NCBI RefSeq assembly: GCF_020026455.1
Contig: NZ_JAHHQJ010000003.1
Span: forward strand, 1 to 64,000
Reading direction: 5' to 3'
DNA: 64,000 nucleotides
Origin: Alistipes sp.
GTDB lineage: Bacteria > Bacteroidota > Bacteroidia > Bacteroidales > Rikenellaceae
The position numbers and the translations under genes are program-made. How positions within the stretch are numbered: position 1 is the first letter of the stretch; every line of letters starts with the position of its first letter. Below are positions 8,620 to 17,258 of the stretch, in pieces. The notes below the pieces were generated by a model. It was not told where the DNA came from. It did not search any database and saw only the letters and a list, made by a program, of their open reading frames with translations.

Positions 8620-9804
8620 TTATCCTTCATTTACCGGAGGCAGGATCTCCTCGCTCCAGTCGGGATTGACATTGGAGGTATTCCACACCTTGAAATTGAC
8701 ATTCAGACCAAACTCCGAGATGGCCAGACGCACCGTGAGGTTATCGTTGCGGCGCAGGAACGGCAGGACCATCTCGCTCACGCGGCTGTCGCTCAAATAG
8801 ACCACCATGCGGCTCTCGCGGTTACCCACCTCATCGACCAACCCCGACTGGGTGTCCCCGTCGGAGGCCGGCTTGCCGTAGGAATTCTGCGAGAGGTAGA
8901 ACTTCGTCACGGGCGACACGACGGCCTCACCGCCGGCGGGCTGTGTCAGTGCCACGGGAGCCGACAGCAACGGCACGGGTGTGGTCTGCACCTTGGTTTC
9001 GCGCTCAGCCATCTTGCGGAGGTCCATGACCATCCCGGGGTTCCACACGGACGTGGCCCCGTCGACCTGCCAATAGGGCTTCGTCTCGTCCCAGAAAGGC
9101 AACGCATAGCCTTCGCCGCCGTAGTTGTAGATCTCCAGGCGGTTCACCGAGACCCCGTTGCCCTCGGCATAACCCTTGAGATAGGCCTCCACCGAGATTT
9201 TGCCGAACGAGCGGAACAGGGGAATATTGCGGATGACCGCCGCATCGAGTTGCTCGTCGGGAAACAGGTACACGGTACGCGAATCGTCGATCGAGCGGAC
9301 ATGCGCCGCGAACACGTTGCTCATCGGGAAACGGCCGCTGCCGTTGGTCGACGGCATGCCGCCGATGTCCTGCGGGAAATCCTCGACACGGAACACGGGA
9401 GTGTACATATAGAGCGAAAGGCTCTTGAGGAACTCCTCGGAGACCTTGTGCTTCAGTTCCGATTCGATATATCGGGGCGGATTGACAAACACATAGAAGC
9501 GTTTGGACCCCTCGCGGCGGATCTTCATCCGGATACCGTGGATGTTGAGAACGCCGTTGCCACCGTTGATGCGCGGTTCGAAATAGGTATCGGGCGAAGA
9601 GATGTAGCTGTCGTCGTAGGCATAGACATAGACCGAATAGATCCGCTGTTCCAGGTCGGACGGCACGCCGTTGCTGCGCGAGGAAACCGAAACCGACATC
9701 ACATAGCCCGCCGCATCCTCCCCGGCTTCGTCTTCGCTGCACGCGACCGCAAAGAACGGCACAAGGAGGAGCCCCCACAACAGATATTTGAAGGATACTG
9801 CCAT
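8620..9804 (-). CDS. Fimbrial accessory subunit lipoprotein (type V pilus)
   Basis: 394 residues from the ATG at 9804, which places MAVSFKYLLWGLLLVPFFAV directly before the lipobox Cys22. An in-frame start at 9846 would overlap the upstream gene and precede the signal peptide. The mature protein begins with an acidic stretch, then YVMSVSVSSRS (Arg43, candidate protease site), then EQRIYSVYVYAYDDSYI, the strand-Arg-strand order seen in the other subunits here. The middle contains a motif like other fimbrillin-associated proteins (SKRFYVFVNPPRYI). It lies between the anchor gene and a second accessory gene with tight spacing. Confidence 0.7.
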   Translation of the reverse strand: MAVSFKYLLWGLLLVPFFAVACSEDEAGEDAAGYVMSVSVSSRSNGVPSDLEQRIYSVYVYAYDDSYISSPDTYFEPRINGGNGVLNIHGIRMKIRREGSKRFYVFVNPPRYIESELKHKVSEEFLKSLSLYMYTPVFRVEDFPQDIGGMPSTNGSGRFPMSNVFAAHVRSIDDSRTVYLFPDEQLDAAVIRNIPLFRSFGKISVEAYLKGYAEGNGVSVNRLEIYNYGGEGYALPFWDETKPYWQVDGATSVWNPGMVMDLRKMAERETKVQTTPVPLLSAPVALTQPAGGEAVVSPVTKFYLSQNSYGKPASDGDTQSGLVDEVGNRESRMVVYLSDSRVSEMVLPFLRRNDNLTVRLAISEFGLNVNFKVWNTSNVNPDWSEEILPPVNEG

Positions 9805-9812
9805 CGTCGTCG

Positions 9813-10799
9813 TTAAAAATCGCCCTCCTGAGGACGGATAATCCAATCGTTGATTTTCACCTGAACCACCATGTAGTTGCCCATCGCATCCTTGCTGAGG
9901 AAGAAAATCAGGGCATACTCGTCCTGGCGATCGAGGTACTCCTGTGCCGACATGCTGTACCCCTCCATCTTGGTCAGCAGCAGATAGTGAATCAGGTCTA
10001 TGTCGATGAGCGTGTGCCCCATGTTATCGACCGCCACCAGACGCGTCGGCTCGTTCTCCATCAGACGCAACGTATTCATCTCGGCCACCACGGCCGCCAC
10101 GCTGCTCGCCTCGCCCATATCGGCATCCGACTGGTAATAAGGCTTGTAACTCACCACATCATCCTCGAGCAGAGAGTTGTCGTAGTTCAGGAATCCGTTT
10201 TTCGAGCGGATGACGAAATCCACGACATCCTTATTCAGTCCCATGCCGTTCTCGCCCTGCACCACGATGCGCAATTTGTTGGTGTCCTTGATCAAGTCGA
10301 GGACCGTGGTGCGGCTCTCTCCGGCGACAATCTCGACATGCGCCTCGGCGTGCCACAGCGCCGCAAGTTCCCGGCGCAGAGTGGCATCGGCCTCGCGACG
10401 CATCTTGACCGTCAGCCTGTCAACCGGGCATTCGCCCTCGACCCACTGCGTGGGGAAGAGGTACGACTCCTCGGAGAGCCCCGCCCATGCCACCAGATGG
10501 AATTTGCCCACGGGCAGGTCGAGTTCCATGGCGTAGTCCTTGCCGAAGCGCTCGCTCCGATCGCTCAGGCGGGTGACGAAACGCCCGTTCTCGTCGAAGA
10601 CAAAGACATCGATGCGTTTCACCTCCCGGTCGAAGGCGTCGACATGCTTCATGTTCATGGTGTAGGTGAAACGCAGGTAGTTGACGCAGGGATACAACTC
10701 CTCGGTAATGGTACTGCACGCACCCGACAAAACCAGCGCCAAGACCGGAATCGCCAACCAATATATCTTTCTTATCATAGTCATAAGCCTATATTTCAT
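9813..10799 (-). CDS. Mfa2/FimB-family fimbrial anchor lipoprotein
   Basis: 328 residues from the ATG at 10799 (ATGs at 10784 and 10778 are alternatives; the frame extends to a TTG at 10805). Lipobox VLSGAC gives Cys28. The segment YLRFTYTMNMKHVDAFDREV, then KRIDVFVFDENGRFV, is the hallmark of the Mfa2/FimB family, which stays lipidated in the outer membrane and anchors the pilus shaft, limiting its length. Unlike the other subunits here, no strand-TR-strand processing site follows the lipobox, consistent with an anchor. The start overlaps the end of the upstream Mfa1-like gene by 11 bases. Confidence 0.85.
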   Translation of the reverse strand: MKYRLMTMIRKIYWLAIPVLALVLSGACSTITEELYPCVNYLRFTYTMNMKHVDAFDREVKRIDVFVFDENGRFVTRLSDRSERFGKDYAMELDLPVGKFHLVAWAGLSEESYLFPTQWVEGECPVDRLTVKMRREADATLRRELAALWHAEAHVEIVAGESRTTVLDLIKDTNKLRIVVQGENGMGLNKDVVDFVIRSKNGFLNYDNSLLEDDVVSYKPYYQSDADMGEASSVAAVVAEMNTLRLMENEPTRLVAVDNMGHTLIDIDLIHYLLLTKMEGYSMSAQEYLDRQDEYALIFFLSKDAMGNYMVVQVKINDWIIRPQEGDF

Positions 10800-12321
10800 G
10801 TTCAAACACCCGTTCCACCCATGCGCTGACCTTCATGGTCACATCCATCTCCATGCCCAGTTCATCGGGAGTATTGCCGTCGGGCTTCCACGGATTGAGC
10901 GGGTCAACCGGATCTTTGGGCAGTCCCAGCGTGGATATTTTGTTCACACGGAGCCGGTAAATATTGTTGCGGACGGTGGCAAACTCCATGACGCCCATCT
11001 CCATGGGGAGATGATTGTCGTTGTGGCGGTTCCAGTAGGTGTACCACACGGGGAAACTGCCGTCGGCCGCACGCGTGAATTTTCGGACTCCCTTTTGTGC
11101 CAGCAGTGCGTCGGAGGCCTCGTCGGGCGTCGCAGGCAACGAGATGCCCTCCTTGAGGAGGAATTCGTACAACCCGGCGTAGTCTGCAAATAGATATTTG
11201 TGGTCGTTGTCGCGCTGGAAGAAGTAGATGGCATCGGCGGCGACCTCCGTCGGACGGAACCAGCCCTTGAAGACCAGCCCCGTCGAGAGCTTGTTCACCT
11301 GCTTGTTCACTCCGGGAATGGTATTCTCGGTGGTGTAGCAGATACGGCTGTACTCGTCGTCGGCCATCATGCCCTCGGGCAGCGGATGGTATTCCAGCGC
11401 AGAGGAGGCTTCCGAGCTGAAGAAAAACAGCTCCGGGAGGCGTGAATCGTCGAATATTCCGTAGTAGAACATTCGCTTGGCCACCCAATCGGCATCGGCC
11501 ACATAGTTCTTGTCGGTTTCATGCTCGTGGGGAGCTATCGTATGCCCCGTTTCGTCGGGTGAAATCTGTTTCAGCAAATAGAAACTGTTGCTCACATTCA
11601 TCAGTCCCACATGGGTGAGCCGGACATCCATCGCCACGGAACGGCCTTTGTGAATGACTTGAAGCGTATAGGTGTTATTGCTGTATCGGGGATGGTAATC
11701 GAAGCGCGCGCACACCCTCTGCACGCGTATGGTTGTATGATTTTCTTTTCCGGATTCGATGTTCACATCATGCTCGCTGATCGTGTTGTGAAAGGCATTG
11801 GTCATCAGAAAATGGTTGTCTCGCCATAAATTGCGGACTTCCGCATAATCTTTTTGGAAAAAGGAAATGGATTGATTGACAAATTGCGACCAGTCTGCTC
11901 CGGGTTCAGCCTGGATAAGATCTTCGGATGCGGGCGGATTTGCGATGACAAACACACGATAGTATCCCGCCTTAACGGTGATTGTACCCTGCCATTGCGA
12001 ATTGTTGCCCACCATCTGCAAATCTGTAAGTCGGTGCACGCTGTGGATGGTGAGCGGCGAGGATGCACCCTTGGATATTTCCCCCAAGACAATCCATGCC
12101 GACGAGATGCGATTCTCCTCGGCACTACCCGGTTGCTGGGGCAAATCCCCCACCGGTACACGCGTCATCTCCTCCTGTGGCAATTCAAATTTCACCGTCA
12201 ATAGGGTCCTGGCGCCGTCAGTCTCCGGATCCGGAACACCGGAGGGCACAGTCAGCCCCTCGCCGCTACAGGAAACCGCCAGAGAGCAAGCCACAAAGAG
12301 AATATGGAAAAATCGCGACAT
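10789..12321 (-). CDS. Mfa1-family fimbrial subunit (second, minor)
   Basis: 510 residues from the ATG at 12321. An upstream in-frame start would lie inside the terminator hairpin at 12341-12394 and precede the signal peptide. Cys18 is the lipobox (LAVSC). The sequence LLTVKFELPQEEMTRVPVGD contains Arg54, a candidate maturation site. The C-terminal part EMGVMEFATVRNNIYRLRVN and the final MDVTMKVSAWVERV match the Mfa1 C-terminal domain. It is separated from the likely major subunit by a strong terminator, so it should be made in lower amounts and may be a minor shaft or tip-proximal pilin. Confidence 0.8.
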   Translation of the reverse strand: MSRFFHILFVACSLAVSCSGEGLTVPSGVPDPETDGARTLLTVKFELPQEEMTRVPVGDLPQQPGSAEENRISSAWIVLGEISKGASSPLTIHSVHRLTDLQMVGNNSQWQGTITVKAGYYRVFVIANPPASEDLIQAEPGADWSQFVNQSISFFQKDYAEVRNLWRDNHFLMTNAFHNTISEHDVNIESGKENHTTIRVQRVCARFDYHPRYSNNTYTLQVIHKGRSVAMDVRLTHVGLMNVSNSFYLLKQISPDETGHTIAPHEHETDKNYVADADWVAKRMFYYGIFDDSRLPELFFFSSEASSALEYHPLPEGMMADDEYSRICYTTENTIPGVNKQVNKLSTGLVFKGWFRPTEVAADAIYFFQRDNDHKYLFADYAGLYEFLLKEGISLPATPDEASDALLAQKGVRKFTRAADGSFPVWYTYWNRHNDNHLPMEMGVMEFATVRNNIYRLRVNKISTLGLPKDPVDPLNPWKPDGNTPDELGMEMDVTMKVSAWVERVFEHEI

Positions 12322-12340
12322 ACAGTGCGTCGAAAAAAGG

Positions 12341-12394
12341 AAAAAAGTCAGGCAGCAGGTTGCAGGTGCACAGACGCGCAACCTGCCGCTTGAC
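12341..12394 (-). terminator. Strong intrinsic terminator between the two mfa1-like genes
   Basis: On the minus strand a 17-base stem (arms 12378-12394 and 12347-12363; one G-U and one A-C position) with a 14-base loop is followed by six T (12346-12341). It begins 20 bases after the mfa1 stop and ends 20 bases before the next start. It should stop most transcripts after the major pilin and let a fraction read into the accessory genes. Confidence 0.85.
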
Positions 12395-12413
12395 ATCACA
12401 GTTTATTTTACGA

Positions 12414-13919
12414 TTAGAAATCGATATTGTTGTTACGGACGGTCCAGGGCAGCACCTTGACCACAACCTCCAGCATACCGTCTACCTCGTCGGGAACAGT
12501 GGGGTCGGGATTCACGGGAACATTCTGGCCGATACCGGTTACCGAGTTCACGTTCAGCGTATAGCAGTTGTTGCGGACAACACCGAATTCCATCACACCC
12601 AGTTCGTTGGGATTGTTGTTATTGATGTGGCGAATGTAGTAAGGATAGTAGCAGACGCCGTTTTCATATTTCGCAACACCTACCTTCTGGAACTCCTCGA
12701 TGGAACTATCGTTGGTCAAACTTCCCAGTTGAACCTGATTCAATTCCTGCAATTTCTCAAAGGTATAGAGCTGGCCATTGAACTTGTAGAGGCTGGTCCC
12801 CTTGAGAACACCCGCCTTCTCATAAACAGCCTTGTAGTAGACACCTGTGGTGTAGCCGTTCATCTGCTCTTCCTTGATCATGGTATTCTCCAGAGTATAG
12901 AATACGGTACGCTCCTCTTCCTTAATTTCAAGACCTTCAGCCTTCTTGGGCAATTCCTGCCAAATAGCGTCACCTCCTGCTGCGAAGTTCTTCGAATAGA
13001 AATCCGCGTGATCTCCCATGTTTTGACCCTCGAAGTTGGGATCGACCACATAGTCATTCGAACCATCAACCTGACGATTTTTCTTGATGGGGAAGAACTT
13101 GGTGTTACCGTTAATCAGCGCTAGGTGCTCGAAATGCACAAAGTCTCCGGTCTTGGTTGCTTCAGGCTTATTCTTGTCAGTAACAACAGCCTTCTTGTAA
13201 TCCGCAGAAACCTCCTTCAACTTGGCCACGGCACGCTCCACGGGAACGGTCACGGTAGTGGGAGTGGCAAGATTACCCTGTACATCGACATAAATCGAAC
13301 CATCGACATAGAAATCGCCATTCTTCATCGAACTCTCCGTGTCGACAGCAGGAGCATCCTTTGCAGTTTCAGTGACGATATCGACAGCGTTGGTCATGAG
13401 GAAGTTGTTCTCAGTCGAGATCATTTTAACCTCATTTGCATCAGCCAGTACCTGCGCCTTACCCAATTCAGCAAAGCTGTTGAGCTTATTTACCTTGTCG
13501 AAATCAGCATTGACCAATACGACGATTTTCTTTTTACCCTTTTCCACGGCAATGGGCTTGGTGGTGTAGTAGGTCGCCTCTCCGGGCTTGACGGCCGGAT
13601 TATTGGGACCGCCGGGAACGAGATCCTTCGCATCGATATTGTGAATATCGAAGTGAGGCTGTTGGTCCTTGCCGGTATAAGACAGCAGGATCGAGATTCT
13701 GGAGACTTTCTGCTCGCCCAAAGTTCCGGCATCGACGGCATCACCCTCTTGAAGTGCGCGGCTCGATTTCTCGCCACCGAAAGCAATCGACAGGCTCATA
13801 TAACCCTTGTCCTGTGCAGACACGGATCCGTCACCACCCTCGGAGAGTACATCATCCGAGCCGCAAGATGCCATGGCAACGGCCATTACACCTAAAAACA
13901 TGATTTTTCTAAATTGCAT
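12414..13919 (-). CDS. Mfa1-family major fimbrial subunit
   Basis: 501 residues. Signal MQFRKIMFLGVMAVAMASC with Cys19, then a flexible acidic/Ser-rich linker, strand GYMSLSIAFGGEKSSR and Arg54, the likely cut site for a trypsin-like protease during type V pilus assembly. The C-terminal domain carries ELGVMEFGVVRNNCYTLNVN and ends VVVKVLPWTVRNNNIDF, the Mfa1 C-terminal signature. Lys-rich and low in Cys like other shaft pilins. It follows the DUF3868/OmpA gene by 44 bases and is closed by a strong terminator, the arrangement expected for the most abundant subunit. The call of major rather than minor is inferred from that arrangement. Confidence 0.87.
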   Translation of the reverse strand: MQFRKIMFLGVMAVAMASCGSDDVLSEGGDGSVSAQDKGYMSLSIAFGGEKSSRALQEGDAVDAGTLGEQKVSRISILLSYTGKDQQPHFDIHNIDAKDLVPGGPNNPAVKPGEATYYTTKPIAVEKGKKKIVVLVNADFDKVNKLNSFAELGKAQVLADANEVKMISTENNFLMTNAVDIVTETAKDAPAVDTESSMKNGDFYVDGSIYVDVQGNLATPTTVTVPVERAVAKLKEVSADYKKAVVTDKNKPEATKTGDFVHFEHLALINGNTKFFPIKKNRQVDGSNDYVVDPNFEGQNMGDHADFYSKNFAAGGDAIWQELPKKAEGLEIKEEERTVFYTLENTMIKEEQMNGYTTGVYYKAVYEKAGVLKGTSLYKFNGQLYTFEKLQELNQVQLGSLTNDSSIEEFQKVGVAKYENGVCYYPYYIRHINNNNPNELGVMEFGVVRNNCYTLNVNSVTGIGQNVPVNPDPTVPDEVDGMLEVVVKVLPWTVRNNNIDF

Positions 13920-13963
13920 AAGACTTAAAATATAAATGGGATAAAGACGTAAATTGAAATTGC

Positions 13964-15436
13964 CTAATTCAAACTCTCCTCGATGAGGCGGATGTTCTCG
14001 CGCTTCTTCTCCAGCATCTCGAGATTCCCGGCGGCCTGACGCACGCCCTCCCTTTCGGCACGCAGGAGCAGCCCCTCAGCCTTCGCACAGTCGCCTTTCA
14101 GCAGGTGATAGACCCCCTCGGCATGGACCGCCTCGGGCGAGGTTCCGGCCTTCGCCAGGTGACGCGCGGCACGCTCCAGCGCACCCTCGGCAAGGGCGAT
14201 GTTCGCCGCATTGAGGTTCGCCGTCCGGTCGTCGGGATAGAGGCGCACCGCAATGTCGAAGACCTCCTTGAACTCCTCGCTGCCCGGCTCGTAGGTCTGT
14301 GCGATAAGGTACATTTCGTTGAGACTCAACAACTGCGGACGGGTTTTCAGGATACGCTTGCCTTCCTCCACGCTGAACGGGCGCACCACATACTGCACCG
14401 TATAGTCCGAATGGCGCAGCGAAGGATAGACGTTTTTCAGCAGGAACAGATAGCTTTTCCGGCCGTCGAGCTCCTCCAGAAGGCGGCTTTTCTCGTCTTC
14501 GGGATGCTCGCTGTCGATGATCCCGAGGATCTCGACACGGCGCACCAGCGACGAAGCCGCGACATGGCGCCGCAGACCGGCCCAGTCCTCGGGAGTGGAC
14601 TGCACGGTGAAAAGATCTTCCGAAAAACCGTATTGTTCCAGAACATAGTTCTTCAACGCCTCGGCCCGGCCCTGTGCCAGCACCTTGTTGCGCGAAAAGC
14701 TGCCTTCGGGCGATGCGAAGCCGTGAATATTAATATGTGTGATGCGGGTGCAAGTATCGTTCTTCACCAAATCGATGGTCCCCATGATTTTCTCCAGTTC
14801 ATGGGCATTTCCGCGATATTCGGGTCTGATAATCACCTCGTTCACGGGAAAATCCAGATAGGCGCTGCCCGACTCCTCGCGATGCTTCACCGCCTCGGCG
14901 CGCGGCTTGACGAATACCAGCAGCGGATGCAGTTCATAGACGGGAATCTCGAACATCAGTTTCTTCAGGGGTTTCCGCTCCTGAGCCAGGATGTCGTCGC
15001 CACAGCCGCAGAAATCCTGGGCCAGAGACAGCTGCGCCCCTTCCATCCACGGCCGGAACGTGGTCGCAGCCTCGTAGGGAACAGCCGACTCCAACTTGCG
15101 GGCATTGAGCAGAATGCCCTCCTGCCCGCGTCTCTTGCCCGTGATGTACTGGCGGCGCGAGGCCAGCCTCACCGCCGGGAAGGTCATCATGCTGTCGCCG
15201 TTGACCAACACGGGTGTAAATTTCATCGAACGGTTGGTGTGCAATTTCGGGCCTTCCACCTGGAGATTGAACCCGATCTCCAGACTGTTGCCGCTCTTCA
15301 CCACCGACAGATCCTCAACTTTGACCTCGGCCTTCTGGCGGACGTGTTTCTGCGCCACGACCGAACCGCCGAACGGCAGCAGCGTCAGCAGCACCGCCAA
15401 GCGGACAACGCGATTCATCATACGCTTCAGTTTCAT
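13964..15436 (-). CDS. DUF3868 + OmpA-like fusion protein of the pilus operon
   Basis: 490 residues from the ATG at 15436, chosen because MKLKRMMNRVVRLAVLLTLL starts a clear signal peptide ending VVAQ. Residues of about 30-160 match the DUF3868 type (EVKVEDLSVVKSGNSLEIGF). Residues of about 190-300 form an OmpA-C-like domain (HINIHGFASPEGSFSRNKVL, then AQGRAEALKNYV), which normally binds peptidoglycan. The C-terminal 110 residues (LNAANIALAEGALERAARHL) look like a TPR-type helical repeat. Proteins of this kind accompany type V pilus genes, probably as periplasmic or outer-membrane assembly or anchoring factors. A two-gene split version is encoded at 17.3-20.3 kb. Confidence 0.8.
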   Translation of the reverse strand: MKLKRMMNRVVRLAVLLTLLPFGGSVVAQKHVRQKAEVKVEDLSVVKSGNSLEIGFNLQVEGPKLHTNRSMKFTPVLVNGDSMMTFPAVRLASRRQYITGKRRGQEGILLNARKLESAVPYEAATTFRPWMEGAQLSLAQDFCGCGDDILAQERKPLKKLMFEIPVYELHPLLVFVKPRAEAVKHREESGSAYLDFPVNEVIIRPEYRGNAHELEKIMGTIDLVKNDTCTRITHINIHGFASPEGSFSRNKVLAQGRAEALKNYVLEQYGFSEDLFTVQSTPEDWAGLRRHVAASSLVRRVEILGIIDSEHPEDEKSRLLEELDGRKSYLFLLKNVYPSLRHSDYTVQYVVRPFSVEEGKRILKTRPQLLSLNEMYLIAQTYEPGSEEFKEVFDIAVRLYPDDRTANLNAANIALAEGALERAARHLAKAGTSPEAVHAEGVYHLLKGDCAKAEGLLLRAEREGVRQAAGNLEMLEKKRENIRLIEESLN

Positions 15437-15453
15437 ACAGGGAAAAAGACGAA

Positions 15454-16026
15454 CTAAAATACATAGGCTACCGAGAAAGCCAACTTGGTGACACCCCAAT
15501 AGTTGTACTTTCCCGAATCGAGGCGGGTGCCGCAGCGCGCGCAGGGATATTTGTCGTAGATGACGCGCGCATAGCCCAAGCCCAGAGCCGCCTCCAGATT
15601 CCAGTGACGGCCCAGCGGCAGGGCATAACCATAAGTCAGGCCGGCCCCATAGAGGTCGCCTTCGTAGCGCTTGTCGCGCAGATCCTTCCACAATCCGAAA
15701 GGAATCCTGACTTTGGCCAGATTGAATTTACTCCAGTGAGCGTGCAAACCGAAGAAGTGGCCGCTCATCGGTTCGCATAACCAATAATGGAATTCCGGCT
15801 GCACGAGAATGTGACGCCATTTACGGCCGTCCGAGAAGTCCCATGCATTGTAGTTTCCGGCTACTTCAAAACTCCACTTCCGGGCAAACGACACCTCCAC
15901 GCCCGCATTGACGGTCGCCATGGCATCGTACACCAAGTTTGTTTTCAGAGCAATCTGCTGAGAAAAAACAGAGGGGGGGGGGAGAAACAGACTAATAAAC
16001 AATAAAATAGAGAATTTTTTCATCAT
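15454..16026 (-). CDS. DUF3575 outer-membrane protein, first gene of pilus operon
   Basis: 190 residues. Signal peptide MMKKFSILLFISLFLPPPSV then FSQQ. The mature part QIALKTNLVYDAMATVNAGV is the DUF3575 signature, followed by alternating aromatic strands ending in AYVF, as expected for a small outer-membrane beta-barrel. The Leu-Pro-Pro-Pro codons contain ten consecutive C on the coding strand (15982-15973), so a one-base slip would frameshift the gene within its signal peptide. It is 17 bases upstream of the DUF3868/OmpA gene and directly downstream of the operon promoter. A paralogue is encoded at 20278-20877. Confidence 0.82.
   Translation of the reverse strand: MMKKFSILLFISLFLPPPSVFSQQIALKTNLVYDAMATVNAGVEVSFARKWSFEVAGNYNAWDFSDGRKWRHILVQPEFHYWLCEPMSGHFFGLHAHWSKFNLAKVRIPFGLWKDLRDKRYEGDLYGAGLTYGYALPLGRHWNLEAALGLGYARVIYDKYPCARCGTRLDSGKYNYWGVTKLAFSVAYVF
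15973..15982 (-). repeat. C10 homopolymer in a signal-peptide coding region
   Basis: The plus strand reads ten G in a row, flanked by A on both sides; the coding (minus) strand reads CTC CCC CCC CCC. It is the longest G/C homopolymer I noticed in the window and sits in a membrane-protein gene of a surface-pilus operon, the classic place for slipped-strand phase variation. Confidence 0.9.
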
Positions 16027-16103
16027 TCAGTCTTTCAAAAGATAAAAACCGATTCTACCCTGATTTGTGGAATTTAACGATCTGGTTGTGTCGATATTGC
16101 GTA

Positions 16104-16135
16104 CAAAGATAATGTTAGAATCGCCTCATTCCAAA
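16104..16135 (-). promoter_or_regulatory. Promoter of the pilus operon
   Basis: On the minus strand a TTTG -33 element (16135-16132), a 20-base spacer and TATCTTTG (16111-16104) match the Bacteroidetes housekeeping promoter exactly. Transcription would start near 16098, leaving about 70 bases of leader before the DUF3575 ATG at 16026. Confidence 0.82.
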
Positions 16136-16598
16136 TATTTTCAGACAAAATAATCCAAAGGCGCATCAATTCCGACGCCGGATCCTTATTTCGTGTGTAA
16201 CAGCCAAATAAGCCTGTTCAGCTCCGGATCGCCCGACAGGAAGGGAATTACGCCTAAAAAGAAAAAAACAACTTTCCCTTTACGGTCTTTTCATGCAAGA
16301 TACAGGCCTGTTTCATCACTTTGGTCCGGAAGCAAGAATATGCGTCGGGCTCACATCGTCGGGCTCACATCGTCGGGCTCCCGTTCAAGAGACCGCGACG
16401 CTGCCGCTACGACGTCCGGGGTCTGGAGCCCGGCGATCCGACCTGCGACAGCCAAGCCCGACAGCCCGACACCCTTCCGGCTGCCGGCAGCACACAACAG
16501 ACTTTCCATCCCGCAATCGGCGAAGAGACTCCCCCTCCGCCCCGGGAGCGATGGATCTGGTACGCAAATTGCTCGGAGTGGGAGAAATACCTCATACC
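16136..16598. other. Intergenic region with a 14-bp tandem repeat
   Basis: Between the pilus promoter and the HdeD-like gene no supported gene is seen; an open frame continuing upstream of the HdeD start has no protein-like features. A tandem repeat with unit CGTCGGGCTCACAT occupies 16343-16380 (2.7 copies). No clear TAnnTTTG promoter for the HdeD gene was found. Confidence 0.5.
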
Positions 16599-17186
16599 AT
16601 GAACAATTTTTCCGCTCTGATCGAAAACTCGAAACAGGCCGTCCGCTACTGGTGGCTGCTGCTGCTCATCGGCATCGCACTCGTCGCTGTCGGAGTGCTG
16701 ATTTTCGTCTACCCGGCCCAAAGCTACCTGGGCATGTCGCTCGTCTTCGGATGGCTGATGCTGATTTCGGGCATCCTGGAAGTCGTGCTCTCCTCGGCCA
16801 ACAAACACTTCATCACGGGCCGCGGCTGGATGATGGCCGGAGGGATCATCGAGATCATCCTCGGCATCATCCTGATCTTCAACGTCGGGCTTTCGGCCGC
16901 CACGCTGCCCGTCTTCCTGGGCTTCTGGCTGATGATGCGTGGCTTCAGCGCCATCGGGCTGGGCGGCGACATGAACGCCCTGGAGATCGCCGGTTCGGGC
17001 TGGACCATCTTCACGGGCATCCTCCTGCTGCTCTGCTCGCTGTGGATTCTGTTTCAGCCGCTGGTCATCGGCACGACGGCCGTTATCGTCTGGGTCGGCA
17101 TCACGCTGCTCCTGGCCGGCATCACGGCCTTCTCGCTGGCCCTCCAGCTCCGCAACGCCCACCACTGCCTGAGCAGCACCCGCTGA
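16599..17186 (+). CDS. HdeD/DUF308-family inner-membrane protein
   Basis: 195 residues from the ATG at 16599; the longer in-frame extension upstream lacks protein-like character. After a short polar start (MNNFSALIENSKQAVRYWW) there are six hydrophobic segments in pairs, e.g. LLLLIGIALVAVGVLIFVYP and GWMMAGGIIEIILGIILIFN. This six-helix pattern with repeated helix-GG-helix units is that of HdeD (DUF308), a protein linked to acid resistance in Escherichia coli; the molecular role is unclear. Monocistronic, convergent with the OmpA-lipoprotein gene, and closed by a shared hairpin at 17203-17241. Confidence 0.85.
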   Translation: MNNFSALIENSKQAVRYWWLLLLIGIALVAVGVLIFVYPAQSYLGMSLVFGWLMLISGILEVVLSSANKHFITGRGWMMAGGIIEIILGIILIFNVGLSAATLPVFLGFWLMMRGFSAIGLGGDMNALEIAGSGWTIFTGILLLLCSLWILFQPLVIGTTAVIVWVGITLLLAGITAFSLALQLRNAHHCLSSTR

Positions 17187-17202
17187 CACATCTGCCAACG
17201 AA

Positions 17203-17241
17203 AAACCCGGGATGCCCCACTTGCGGAAGCATCCCGGGTTT
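17203..17241. terminator. Bidirectional terminator between convergent genes
   Basis: A perfect 13-base stem (AAACCCGGGATGC at 17203-17215 and its complement at 17229-17241) with a 13-base loop lies between the stops at 17186 (+) and 17259 (-). Five T follow on the minus strand and three on the plus strand, so it can serve both genes. Confidence 0.82.
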
Positions 17242-17258
17242 CGTAACTCCGGCGTACT

